This document shows, piece after piece, positions 1 to 4,953 of a stretch of 5,896 nt of DNA. Position 1 is the stretch's first letter; every line of letters begins with the position of its first letter. The DNA lies in the NCBI GenBank assembly GCA_028707415.1, contig JAQWBC010000073.1:1-5896 (forward strand), in the 5' to 3' direction. The notes below the pieces were generated by a model. It worked only from the letters and a program-made list of their open reading frames with translations. It searched no databases and was not told where the DNA came from. The DNA comes from Candidatus Izemoplasmatales bacterium (GTDB lineage: Bacteria; Bacillota_I; Bacilli_A; Izemoplasmatales; Hujiaoplasmataceae). Made by a program: the position numbers and the translations under genes.

Positions 1-590
1 TCTTCATAATAGGAGCGATTGTGTGGCGCGCGGTAAAAACCATATATATCTGCGGTTAAAGTTAGTTGGGCAAAGGAACTTTTAAAATAATAGCTTGATA
101 AAGATTCGTAGGCGGTTTCCGCGGTTTCACCATTGAATGCTGTATCAATGTCTGAAAGTGTCACCCCCGCAGTTGTAGCAGTGTAATCCGGAAAATCGAC
201 GGCAAAAACTAAAACTTTGATATTACCGGTTGAGGGAATGCCAATTCCACTAAGCTGATCCTGAATAGTGTCATAATCAGATAAAACGACCGGTGCTGTC
301 GTTACAGTAGTTGTCGTAACTGTGGTCGGGACAGTGGTGGGTACCGTTGTGGGAATGGCCGTTGTCGCTTCCGTCGTTGGCGCTACAGTTGTAGGCGCGG
401 TAGTAATAATTGTCGAATTTATCGTAGTAATATCATGATAGCTCGTCGTTGAATCGATATTTTCGCTTGTAGTTGTAAAGTCAGTGGAGGACATAGTCGG
501 TGTCGTCGTGACATCGGTCGAAAACAAGAAATCACAACCACCTAATACAGATATACTTATTATTAACAAGATGAACAGTCTTTTTCGCAT
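1..590 (-). CDS. Secreted lipoprotein, probable M6-family metalloprotease (N-terminal part)
   Basis: The frame is open from ATG at 590 down to the window edge, giving 196 codons without the 3' end. Residues 1-19 are a lipoprotein signal: MRKR, a hydrophobic core, then lipobox LGGC with the lipidated Cys at 19. Residues about 26-100 are a low-complexity Thr/Pro/Ala/Val tether (runs such as VPTTVPTTV) that would hold the enzyme off the membrane. From about 124 the sequence becomes globular: KVLVFAVDFPDY, then SLSSYYFKSSFAQLTLTADI and YGFYRAPHNRSYYE. This order (a V-DFPD strand, a Y-Y-S segment, then a strand leading to a YY motif) matches the N-terminal part of M6 peptidase domains. The zinc-binding HExxH motif would lie beyond the edge and is not seen, so catalytic competence is unverified. 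GGAGG (601-597) sits 6 nt before the ATG and fixes the start. The gene is transcribed divergently from rlmD. The lipoprotein call is firm; the peptidase family is probable. Confidence 0.8.
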   Translation of the reverse strand, partial: MRKRLFILLIISISVLGGCDFLFSTDVTTTPTMSSTDFTTTSENIDSTTSYHDITTINSTIITTAPTTVAPTTEATTAIPTTVPTTVPTTVTTTTVTTAPVVLSDYDTIQDQLSGIGIPSTGNIKVLVFAVDFPDYTATTAGVTLSDIDTAFNGETAETAYESLSSYYFKSSFAQLTLTADIYGFYRAPHNRSYYE

Positions 591-618
591 GATAGCCCTC
601 CAAAAGTTTTCGCAAATT

Positions 619-627
619 ATTATATCA
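619..627 (-). promoter_or_regulatory. Extended -10 promoter for the lipoprotein gene
   Basis: Read on the minus strand, 627-619 is TGATATAAT: a consensus -10 hexamer TATAAT (624-619) preceded by the TGN of an extended -10. No good -35 lies 16-18 bp upstream, which is tolerated for extended -10 promoters. Transcription would begin near 612 and leave a leader of about 22 nt that contains the GGAGG ribosome binding site. Confidence 0.55.
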
Positions 628-641
628 CATTTTTGTGATAT
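622..641. repeat. Perfect 8-bp inverted repeat in the divergent promoter region
   Basis: ATATCACA (622-629) and TGTGATAT (634-641) are exact reverse complements separated by TTTT. The left arm overlaps the extended -10 of the minus-strand lipoprotein gene, and the right arm lies about 25 bp upstream of the plus-strand TATAAT. The position suits a repressor operator controlling the lipoprotein gene and possibly the divergent rlmD promoter. It could equally be a chance AT-rich palindrome; no regulator is encoded in the window. Confidence 0.5.
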
Positions 642-666
642 TCTATGAAATAATCCATGTATAAGA

Positions 667-672
667 TATAAT
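667..672 (+). promoter_or_regulatory. -10 element of the rlmD promoter
   Basis: TATAAT at 667-672 is a consensus -10 located 24 bp before the rlmD start. The sequence 17 bp upstream (TATGAA, 644-649) is a poor -35, so the promoter is either weak or activator-dependent. A start near 679 would give a leader of about 17 nt that still includes the GGTGG Shine-Dalgarno-like sequence at 687-691. Confidence 0.45.
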
Positions 673-695
673 AATATGAGGAAGATGGTGGAAAC

Positions 696-2024
696 ATGTC
701 ACAAATTACATACAAATGCGAAGGCATCAATTCTATGGGCAATGGCATCATTACTGCTAACAATCGGAAACATCTAGTTCCGAATCTTTTGCCAAACGAG
801 GAAGCGGAAATCGAATTAACAGAAAACGGCTATGGAAAAGTCATAAAAATTGTTAGTTCTTCTTCGCAACGTGTTAAGCCAAAATGTCCAAGATATACCG
901 AATGTGGCGGTTGTCATTTGCAACATTGCGATTATCAGATGCAATTGGATATAAAGACTAAAACAGTCAAAGATTGCATACAAAATTATAATATGGACCC
1001 AGAAATAGTTTTGCCATGCATAGGTATGAAAGAACCGTTTCATTATCGCAATAAAATTCAGATGGTCATATCCGAAAAAGGTCGCAAAATCATGGCTGGT
1101 TTTTATGAGGAAAACACTCATAAAATTATTAATGTTGATGATTGTTCAATTCAAGACGAAACTGCGAATGCCATAATTCGTTCATGTAAAGAACTAATGA
1201 CGAAACACAAGATCAAACCGTTTATCGAGGATAAAAGCACAGGCCTTATCCGCCATATAATGATTAAACGAAGTGAAATAACCAAACAGATTTTGGTTAT
1301 TTTAGTCACAGTAACGGAAACGTTTCCAGGGCGAAATAATTTCGTTACTGATCTTAGAAAAGCTCATCCGGAAATTACTTCGATTGTTCAAAACATCAAT
1401 GATCGAAAGACTTCAGTGGTACTAGGTGAATATGAACGCATTATTTATGGAAAAGGAACAATTGAAGACGAAATATTTGATAAAAAATTTATTATTTCTG
1501 CTAAAACATTTTATCAAGTAAATGCCAAGCAAACGAAAATTCTTTACCAAAAAGCCATTGAGTTGGCCAAACCTAACCCAAGTGACATTGTTGTGGATGC
1601 CTTTGCTGGGGTCGGAACTATTGGCATCATTTTAGCTGATTCAGTTAAACAGGTTTATGCCGTTGAGATTAACAAGGCTTCTGTAAAAAATGCCATTCTA
1701 AATGCCCGAATCAACCAAATAAAAAATATTCGTTTTTATGAAGACGATGCGACTCATTTTATTAACCAAATTGCTGATGAAGGAATTATCCCGGATATAT
1801 TATTTCTTGATCCTCCACGAGCTGGGGTGGACCAAGAAATGATCAATGCAATTGAACGGATAAAGCCAAAAAAAATTGTTTATATTTCCTGTGATCCACA
1901 CACTTTAGCAAGGGATTTACAAAAACTCGTTTCGATTAGATATACTTTAAAAAGAGTTCAACCCGTTGATATGTTTTGCCAGACGTATCACGTCGAAACT
2001 GTATCATTGCTTTCGCTTAAATGA
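696..2024 (+). CDS. rlmD: 23S rRNA (uracil-5-)-methyltransferase, RlmD/RumA family
   Basis: This cytoplasmic enzyme transfers a methyl group from SAM to C5 of a uridine in 23S rRNA. In E. coli RumA the target is U1939; Gram-positive homologues (RlmCD) may also modify the U747 equivalent, and the sequence alone does not decide this. The length, 442 aa, is typical. Residues 1 to about 58 resemble a TRAM RNA-binding domain. Cys64, Cys70 and Cys73 (CPRYTECGGC) with Cys150 match the four [4Fe-4S] ligands of RumA. PFHYRNKIQ (114-122) is the conserved substrate-side motif. SAM binding is marked by VVDAFAGVGTIGI (299-311) and DPPRAG (372-377). The nucleophile is Cys399 in ISCDP, and Glu434 in HVETV matches the catalytic base. 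No key residue is missing. GGTGG (687-691) precedes the ATG by 4 nt, and an in-frame TAA at 672 excludes a longer protein. The gene appears monocistronic, with its own terminator after it. Confidence 0.95.
   Translation: MSQITYKCEGINSMGNGIITANNRKHLVPNLLPNEEAEIELTENGYGKVIKIVSSSSQRVKPKCPRYTECGGCHLQHCDYQMQLDIKTKTVKDCIQNYNMDPEIVLPCIGMKEPFHYRNKIQMVISEKGRKIMAGFYEENTHKIINVDDCSIQDETANAIIRSCKELMTKHKIKPFIEDKSTGLIRHIMIKRSEITKQILVILVTVTETFPGRNNFVTDLRKAHPEITSIVQNINDRKTSVVLGEYERIIYGKGTIEDEIFDKKFIISAKTFYQVNAKQTKILYQKAIELAKPNPSDIVVDAFAGVGTIGIILADSVKQVYAVEINKASVKNAILNARINQIKNIRFYEDDATHFINQIADEGIIPDILFLDPPRAGVDQEMINAIERIKPKKIVYISCDPHTLARDLQKLVSIRYTLKRVQPVDMFCQTYHVETVSLLSLK
1989..2021 (+). repeat. Direct repeat copy 1: 3' end of rlmD
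   Basis: These last 11 sense codons of the intact rlmD (protein HVETVSLLSLK) recur at 4024-4056 with 27 of 33 bases identical and no gap. The identical core is GAAACTGTATCATT (14 bp). The repeat brackets the intergenic region and the DUF4143 ATPase gene, with about 2.0 kb between copies. It could be one of a pair of attachment-site-like sequences left by integration at the rlmD 3' end. Confidence 0.6.
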
Positions 2025-2084
2025 CCTTGTTTACCATCGTTTACCTAGTAACGGATTAATCATTTTAATTCATATTAATCACTC

Positions 2085-2128
2085 AAGGCTATCAGATGAC
2101 TGTTTTCACGGTCCTGATAGCTTTTTTC
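2085..2128 (+). terminator. Intrinsic terminator of rlmD
   Basis: GCTATCAG (2088-2095) pairs perfectly with CTGATAGC (2114-2121). After a 2-nt bulge the stem continues with GAC (2098-2100) against GTC (2111-2113), then a U-G, G-C and U-A extension around a 4-nt loop. Six T residues follow at 2122-2127. It lies about 60 bp after the rlmD stop codon and would end that transcript. Confidence 0.9.
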
Positions 2129-2267
2129 TCTATAAGTGATTTTTTCGCCCATTGAGCGAACATATTTTAGGGGTAAAAAGCAATGAATAATGTCATTTCA
2201 ATTGTTAGTGCAAACATATTTGTTTAAAAAACTTTGATAATGACGACTCGATAATGCATCACTTTAT

Positions 2268-2325
2268 CGTACTTTTTACTACGCTAAGTTCCTGTTGCCA
2301 GTGGGCCTAGGGTTTCAAAAGTACG
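2268..2325. repeat. 9-bp perfect inverted repeat with an inner hairpin
   Basis: CGTACTTTT (2268-2276) is the exact reverse complement of AAAAGTACG (2317-2325). The 40-nt interior can fold further: CCT (2291-2293) with AGG (2309-2311) and GCC (2297-2299) with GGC (2304-2306) around AGTG. A neighbouring stem, CGATAA/TTATCG, abuts it on the left and competes for 2268-2269. It could be a structured transcript or a remnant of a palindromic intergenic element. Confidence 0.45.
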
Positions 2326-2427
2326 TCATTTTTCGAAAACGTCTTTGTTGCTTATAAAATACCACAAATAGCAAAGCAAAAACACGTCAATTAGCAAAAC
2401 GGCCTTGTGATTGGCATGGATATTAAT

Positions 2428-2476
2428 GAGTGGGTTGTAGTACCATATGTATAGGTGGGATGAGACCCAGCCACTC
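2428..2476. repeat. Possible stem-loop, GAGTGG / CCACTC
   Basis: GAGTGG (2428-2433) is complementary to CCACTC (2471-2476). An alternative pairing uses TGGGT (2431-2435) with ACCCA (2465-2469). The GC content of the arms stands out from the AT-rich surroundings. It is not followed by a T run, so it is not an intrinsic terminator. The pairing is short and could be coincidental. Confidence 0.3.
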
Positions 2477-2562
2477 CAAATCAATACTTGTGTTTATAAT
2501 TGAATATAGGTTTACATAAATATGAAAAATTATATATATATGAAAATATATTTACAAAAGTA

Positions 2563-2591
2563 TTGATTTTCGCTGCTTTTTGTTGTATTGT
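2563..2591 (+). promoter_or_regulatory. Candidate promoter of the DUF4143 ATPase gene
   Basis: TTGATT (2563-2568) and TATTGT (2586-2591) are separated by 17 bp, each matching four of six consensus positions. An AT-rich tract lies immediately upstream. The predicted start near 2598 would fall on the Shine-Dalgarno sequence (GAGGTG, 2598-2603), leaving a very short leader, so the true promoter may instead lie further upstream. Confidence 0.35.
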
Positions 2592-2610
2592 AGTGTTGAG
2601 GTGAAATGAA

Positions 2611-3831
2611 ATGGGAAATCTCATAACAAGAAGCGCATATCTTGACCAATTGATTCAATGGAAAGATCATCAGGTGATTAAAGTTATCACCGGGATTCGA
2701 CGCTCGGGAAAATCCACCTTGTTGTGCACGATATTTGCAGACTACTTAGTTAAACAAGGAATACCAAAGGAACGAATCATCATGATCAATTTGGAGTCGA
2801 TTGATAATGAGCATCTGTGTCATTATAAAAGTCTATATGACCATATCGTGAAACGACTTGATGCGAATGAGAAGAATTATGTGATCATCGATGAAGTTCA
2901 AAACGCCTTTGAGTTTCAAAAAGTAGTGGATAGTCTGTATATCCTAAACAATGTAGATCTTTATATCACAGGTTCGAATGCATATATGCTGTCTGGAGAG
3001 CTTGCCACGTTGTTGTCGGGTAGATATGTCACGATTGAAATACTTCCCTTATCTTTCCATGAATATTTGGAATCTACAAACGACAATCAGAATCTCGATG
3101 CCGAATTTAGAAAGTATCTCCGATATGGAGCGTTTCCTTACGTCGCCCAGCTCTCGAATGACGAAAATCAAATCAATCAATATCTTGAAGGAATCTATAA
3201 CACCATATTAAAAAAGGATATTATCGCAAAAAATAAAGTGTCGGACATTTTCGTTTTGGAAGATGTGATACGATTTGTTTTCGACAACATCGGCAACATC
3301 GTTTCATCCAAAAAAATCAGCGACGCGTTGACATCAAACGGAAGAAAGGTATCGAGGCCGACAGTAGATTCATATTTGGGCTACATGATAAATGGATACG
3401 CCATTTATAAAGTAAATCGATATGATATAAAAGGAAAAGATTATTTGAAGTCTCTTGAAAAATACTATGTTACCGATTTGGGATTACGCAACCACCTATT
3501 AGGATTTCGCAATATCGATCGCGGTCACATCTTGGAGAATGTTGTTTTTCTCGAGCTAAGAAGAAGAGGATTCGATGTCAATATCGGCAAATTTGACGAT
3601 AAGGAGATCGATTTCATCGCCAGAACGAGCAATGATATTTTCTATATTCAGGTAACAGAATCTATTCATTCTCCCGAGACGCTACAGAGAGAACTGGAAC
3701 CATTGAGGGCGATCAATGACTTCCATCGTCGCATCATCATCTGTATGGACTATGATGTGAATCAATCGTATGATGGCATTATGGTAATCAATGCGATCGA
3801 TTGGCTGACTGCCAAAGTTGATTTTATATAG
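2611..3831 (+). CDS. AAA+ ATPase with C-terminal DUF4143 domain
   Basis: This 406-aa protein is the usual size for the widespread bacterial and archaeal ATPase/DUF4143 family, whose cellular role is not established. The N-terminal NTPase has Walker A GIRRSGKST (28-36), Walker B VIIDE (91-95), a sensor-like ITGSNAYML (119-127) and the family motif LSGRYV (135-140). Then comes LPLSFHEYLE (145-154). The middle region (about 215-265) looks helical and winged-helix-like. The C-terminal part has the nuclease-like layout ILENVVFLELRRRG (307-320), EIDFIA (332-337) and FYIQVTES (344-351). In the last motif Gln347 and Thr349 stand where a PD-(D/E)xK nuclease would have acidic and Lys residues, so cleavage activity is doubtful. 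GAGGTG lies 7 nt before the ATG. The gene stands alone, bracketed by the repeated rlmD 3' end, so I infer that it is accessory cargo. The family call is secure; the function is unknown. Confidence 0.92.
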   Translation: MGNLITRSAYLDQLIQWKDHQVIKVITGIRRSGKSTLLCTIFADYLVKQGIPKERIIMINLESIDNEHLCHYKSLYDHIVKRLDANEKNYVIIDEVQNAFEFQKVVDSLYILNNVDLYITGSNAYMLSGELATLLSGRYVTIEILPLSFHEYLESTNDNQNLDAEFRKYLRYGAFPYVAQLSNDENQINQYLEGIYNTILKKDIIAKNKVSDIFVLEDVIRFVFDNIGNIVSSKKISDALTSNGRKVSRPTVDSYLGYMINGYAIYKVNRYDIKGKDYLKSLEKYYVTDLGLRNHLLGFRNIDRGHILENVVFLELRRRGFDVNIGKFDDKEIDFIARTSNDIFYIQVTESIHSPETLQRELEPLRAINDFHRRIIICMDYDVNQSYDGIMVINAIDWLTAKVDFI

Positions 3832-4011
3832 TCGACATTTTCCTAAATATGACCTTCCGCATCGATTGGTTTGCTTCCATTGAAGATGAATAGCAATGTG
3901 TATTCGCCGAAAATATGTTTACGCCTATATTTACACGTTGTCTGACGAAACATATTTTGTCCCAAAATACGTTACTCGCCCACATTTTACAGCCTATTTT
4001 CGAGCAATGGG
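3832..4011. other. Gene-free stretch after the ATPase gene
   Basis: No convincing gene is seen. The open frame on the opposite strand here has no recognisable domain and runs through the rlmD remnant, so I discount it. The stretch holds loosely repeated motifs of the type CGCC...ATTTTACA and CGAAACATATTTT, plus an inverted repeat described separately. No clear U-tailed hairpin ends the ATPase transcript here; the nearest good terminator is at 4090-4132. Confidence 0.4.
3910..3958. repeat. 11-bp perfect inverted repeat
   Basis: AAAATATGTTT (3910-3920) and AAACATATTTT (3948-3958) are exact reverse complements separated by 27 nt. A near copy of the right arm and its flank, CGAACATATTTT, occurs at 2157-2168 on the other side of the ATPase gene. 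The repeat is AT-rich and lacks a T tract outside the stem, so I do not call it a terminator. Confidence 0.45.
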
Positions 4012-4065
4012 AGTAAAACCACGCACGTTGAAACTGTATCATTTCTATCTTTAAAAACAGCTTAA
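4012..4065 (+). pseudogene. 3' remnant of a second rlmD-like methyltransferase gene
   Basis: Read in the frame starting at 4012, the sequence encodes SKTTHVETVSFLSLKTA followed by TAA (4063-4065). The HVETV carries the RumA-family catalytic Glu, and HVETVSFLSLK differs from the intact protein's C-terminus (HVETVSLLSLK) at one residue. At DNA level, 27 of 33 bases match between 4024-4056 and 1989-2021. Five of the six differences leave the amino acid unchanged, which shows that the copy diverged as a coding sequence. Upstream of about 4012 the frame no longer resembles the methyltransferase, and no start or body of such a gene remains. It is either a gene tail carried in by an integrating element or the stump of a deleted paralogue. 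Confidence 0.65.
4024..4056 (+). repeat. Direct repeat copy 2: rlmD 3' end
   Basis: This partner of the repeat at 1989-2021 shares the 14-bp identical core GAAACTGTATCATT. Resemblance falls off abruptly on the 5' side of CACGT, as expected for an attachment-site duplication rather than a decaying full-length gene. No recombinase gene is visible between the copies. Confidence 0.6.
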
Positions 4066-4089
4066 CAAAGCCATTCATACAATAGAACT

Positions 4090-4132
4090 AGAAGCATCTA
4101 GTCCCTAAAAATAGAGCTAAATGCTTCTTTTT
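4090..4132 (+). terminator. Intrinsic terminator downstream of the rlmD remnant
   Basis: AGAAGCAT (4090-4097) pairs perfectly with ATGCTTCT (4121-4128), and TAG (4099-4101) with CTA (4117-4119) extends the stem past one mismatch. A run of five T residues (4128-4132) closes it. It lies 24 bp after the remnant's stop codon, so it probably belonged to the lost methyltransferase gene. Today it would also stop read-through from the ATPase gene into the abiE operon. Confidence 0.75.
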
Positions 4133-4152
4133 AGTCTATGCGTACCTGTATT

Positions 4153-4199
4153 GTATTGAATAACAATGCAAGTTCTTGCCTAAAATGTCAATTCAATAC
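4153..4199. repeat. Nested inverted repeat upstream of abiE
   Basis: GTATTGAAT (4153-4161) is the exact reverse complement of ATTCAATAC (4191-4199). Inside it, GCAA (4168-4171) and TTGC (4176-4179) form a small hairpin around GTTC. No T tract follows. The rest of 4134-4290 shows no gene. The structure lies about 100 bp upstream of the abiE promoter, too far for a simple operator, and its role is unknown. Confidence 0.4.
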
Positions 4200-4290
4200 G
4201 CGACTGAAATTGAACTGATATTAAAAACCAGTACTCAGTATAAACAAATATACATGCAGAACTTATTGACTCAGGAATTCATACAGATTA

Positions 4291-4319
4291 TTGATTATCT
4301 CCAAATAATGTTATATAAT
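4291..4319 (+). promoter_or_regulatory. Promoter of the abiE operon
   Basis: TTGATT (4291-4296) and a perfect TATAAT (4314-4319) are spaced by the optimal 17 bp. Transcription would start near 4326, just upstream of the GGAGG at 4330-4334. An imperfect palindrome, AGATTATTGATTATCT (4285-4300), covers the -35, and a TTATATAA palindrome (4311-4318) overlaps the -10. AbiEi antitoxins are known to repress their own promoters, so either could be an operator. Confidence 0.7.
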
Positions 4320-4341
4320 ACAATTAAGTGGAGGAAATAAT

Positions 4342-4953
4342 ATGATTATAACGATATTAAATCTTAAAGAAAAGTATATAGATTTTACTGATATTAATGG
4401 CAAGATTAAAAGAGATGTAGACAATGGCATCTTATTTCCAATTGTGAGGGGGATATATGAGACAAATGGTAATGCCGATGGATTCTTGCTTACTTCATAT
4501 ATTTATAGCCCCTCATATCTATCTTTTGAATACGCACTTTCTTTTCATAATATAATCCCGGAAAGAGTCGTTGTTTATACGAATGCGACATTCAACAAAA
4601 GAAAAAGTAAGACTTATAAAAATCATTTCGGCCTTTTTACTTATAGAGATGTTCCAAAGGAAGCTTTTCCATTTTTTGTTCAGGCTTACGAACGGGATAC
4701 TTACTCATATGTCATAGCTAGCCCTGAAAAAGCATTATGTGATTTACTCTACATAAAGCAGCCAGTTAAAAGTATTAAAGAATTGAAAATGTTACTATTT
4801 AAAGATCTTCGAATTAACAAGGATGCATTTGAGCAATTAAACTTTAAAGATATAATGTTTTTATCAAATAAATATACATCCAACAGCATTAAGCACCTAA
4901 AAAAATATATTGAAAGTGAGTATATAAATGACAATAATTCAGCAAATGGTTAA
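4342..4953 (+). CDS. abiEi: AbiEi-family antitoxin (type IV toxin-antitoxin)
   Basis: This 203-aa protein has the AbiEi layout. Residues 1 to about 45 form a short DNA-binding-like region ending in the characteristic GILFPIVRGIYETN (29-42). The conserved core follows: YLSFEYALSFHNIIPE (59-74), VVVYTNATF (76-84), a basic stretch NKRKSKTYK, and SPEKALCDLLYIK (127-139). In characterised AbiE systems this protein is a transcriptional autorepressor and counteracts the AbiEii nucleotidyltransferase toxin without stable binding, and the pair can block phage by abortive infection. GGAGG at 4330-4334, 7 nt before the ATG, fixes the start. The last 26 bp overlap the toxin gene, as is usual for this pair. 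The DNA is visibly more AT-rich than the ATPase gene upstream, which agrees with separate acquisition. The family call is secure; phage defence here is inferred. Confidence 0.92.
   Translation: MIITILNLKEKYIDFTDINGKIKRDVDNGILFPIVRGIYETNGNADGFLLTSYIYSPSYLSFEYALSFHNIIPERVVVYTNATFNKRKSKTYKNHFGLFTYRDVPKEAFPFFVQAYERDTYSYVIASPEKALCDLLYIKQPVKSIKELKMLLFKDLRINKDAFEQLNFKDIMFLSNKYTSNSIKHLKKYIESEYINDNNSANG

Larger units (their letters stand above)
2129..2610. other. Gene-free region of about 480 bp with several inverted repeats
   Basis: I find no convincing coding sequence on either strand. Visible structure: a small palindrome AAACATATTTGTTT near 2213-2226; CGATAA/TTATCG (2249-2254 with 2264-2269); a 9-bp inverted repeat at 2268-2325; a 6-bp stem at 2428-2476; and an AT-rich tract at 2515-2555 holding TATGAAAA twice (2521-2528, 2539-2546). 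The AT tract lies just upstream of the proposed ATPase promoter and could act as an UP-like element. No tRNA, rRNA, riboswitch class or CRISPR repeat was recognised. Confidence 0.5.

Noticed and set aside
816..1121. 101-codon open frame on the minus strand inside rlmD
   Set aside because: It lies wholly opposite a strongly conserved methyltransferase gene, has no recognisable domain and no supporting promoter or ribosome binding site.
2022..2051. Reading UGA at 2022-2024 as Trp (genetic code 4), which would extend RlmD
   Set aside because: The conserved C-terminus ends exactly at this codon, a terminator follows, and Trp in the other genes is written TGG.
2129..2610. CRISPR array, tRNA or known riboswitch in the long intergenic region
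   Set aside because: There are no regularly spaced direct repeats, no cloverleaf with a TTCGAATC-like arm, and no riboswitch core recognised.
2978..3211. 77-codon open frame on the plus strand inside the ATPase gene
   Set aside because: It is an out-of-frame shadow of a conserved gene without recognisable protein features.
2025..4023. A complete insertion sequence or integrative element between the rlmD repeats
   Set aside because: No transposase, integrase or paired terminal inverted repeats are visible, so only the repeat and a candidate scar are reported.
3824..4078. 84-codon open frame on the minus strand across the region after the ATPase gene
   Set aside because: It runs antisense through the rlmD remnant, overlaps the ATPase gene's 3' end and has no family resemblance. 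It is most likely chance.
4749..4934. 61-codon open frame on the minus strand inside abiEi
   Set aside because: It is a hydrophobic-looking product of AT-rich antisense DNA, fully covered by abiEi, with no independent support.
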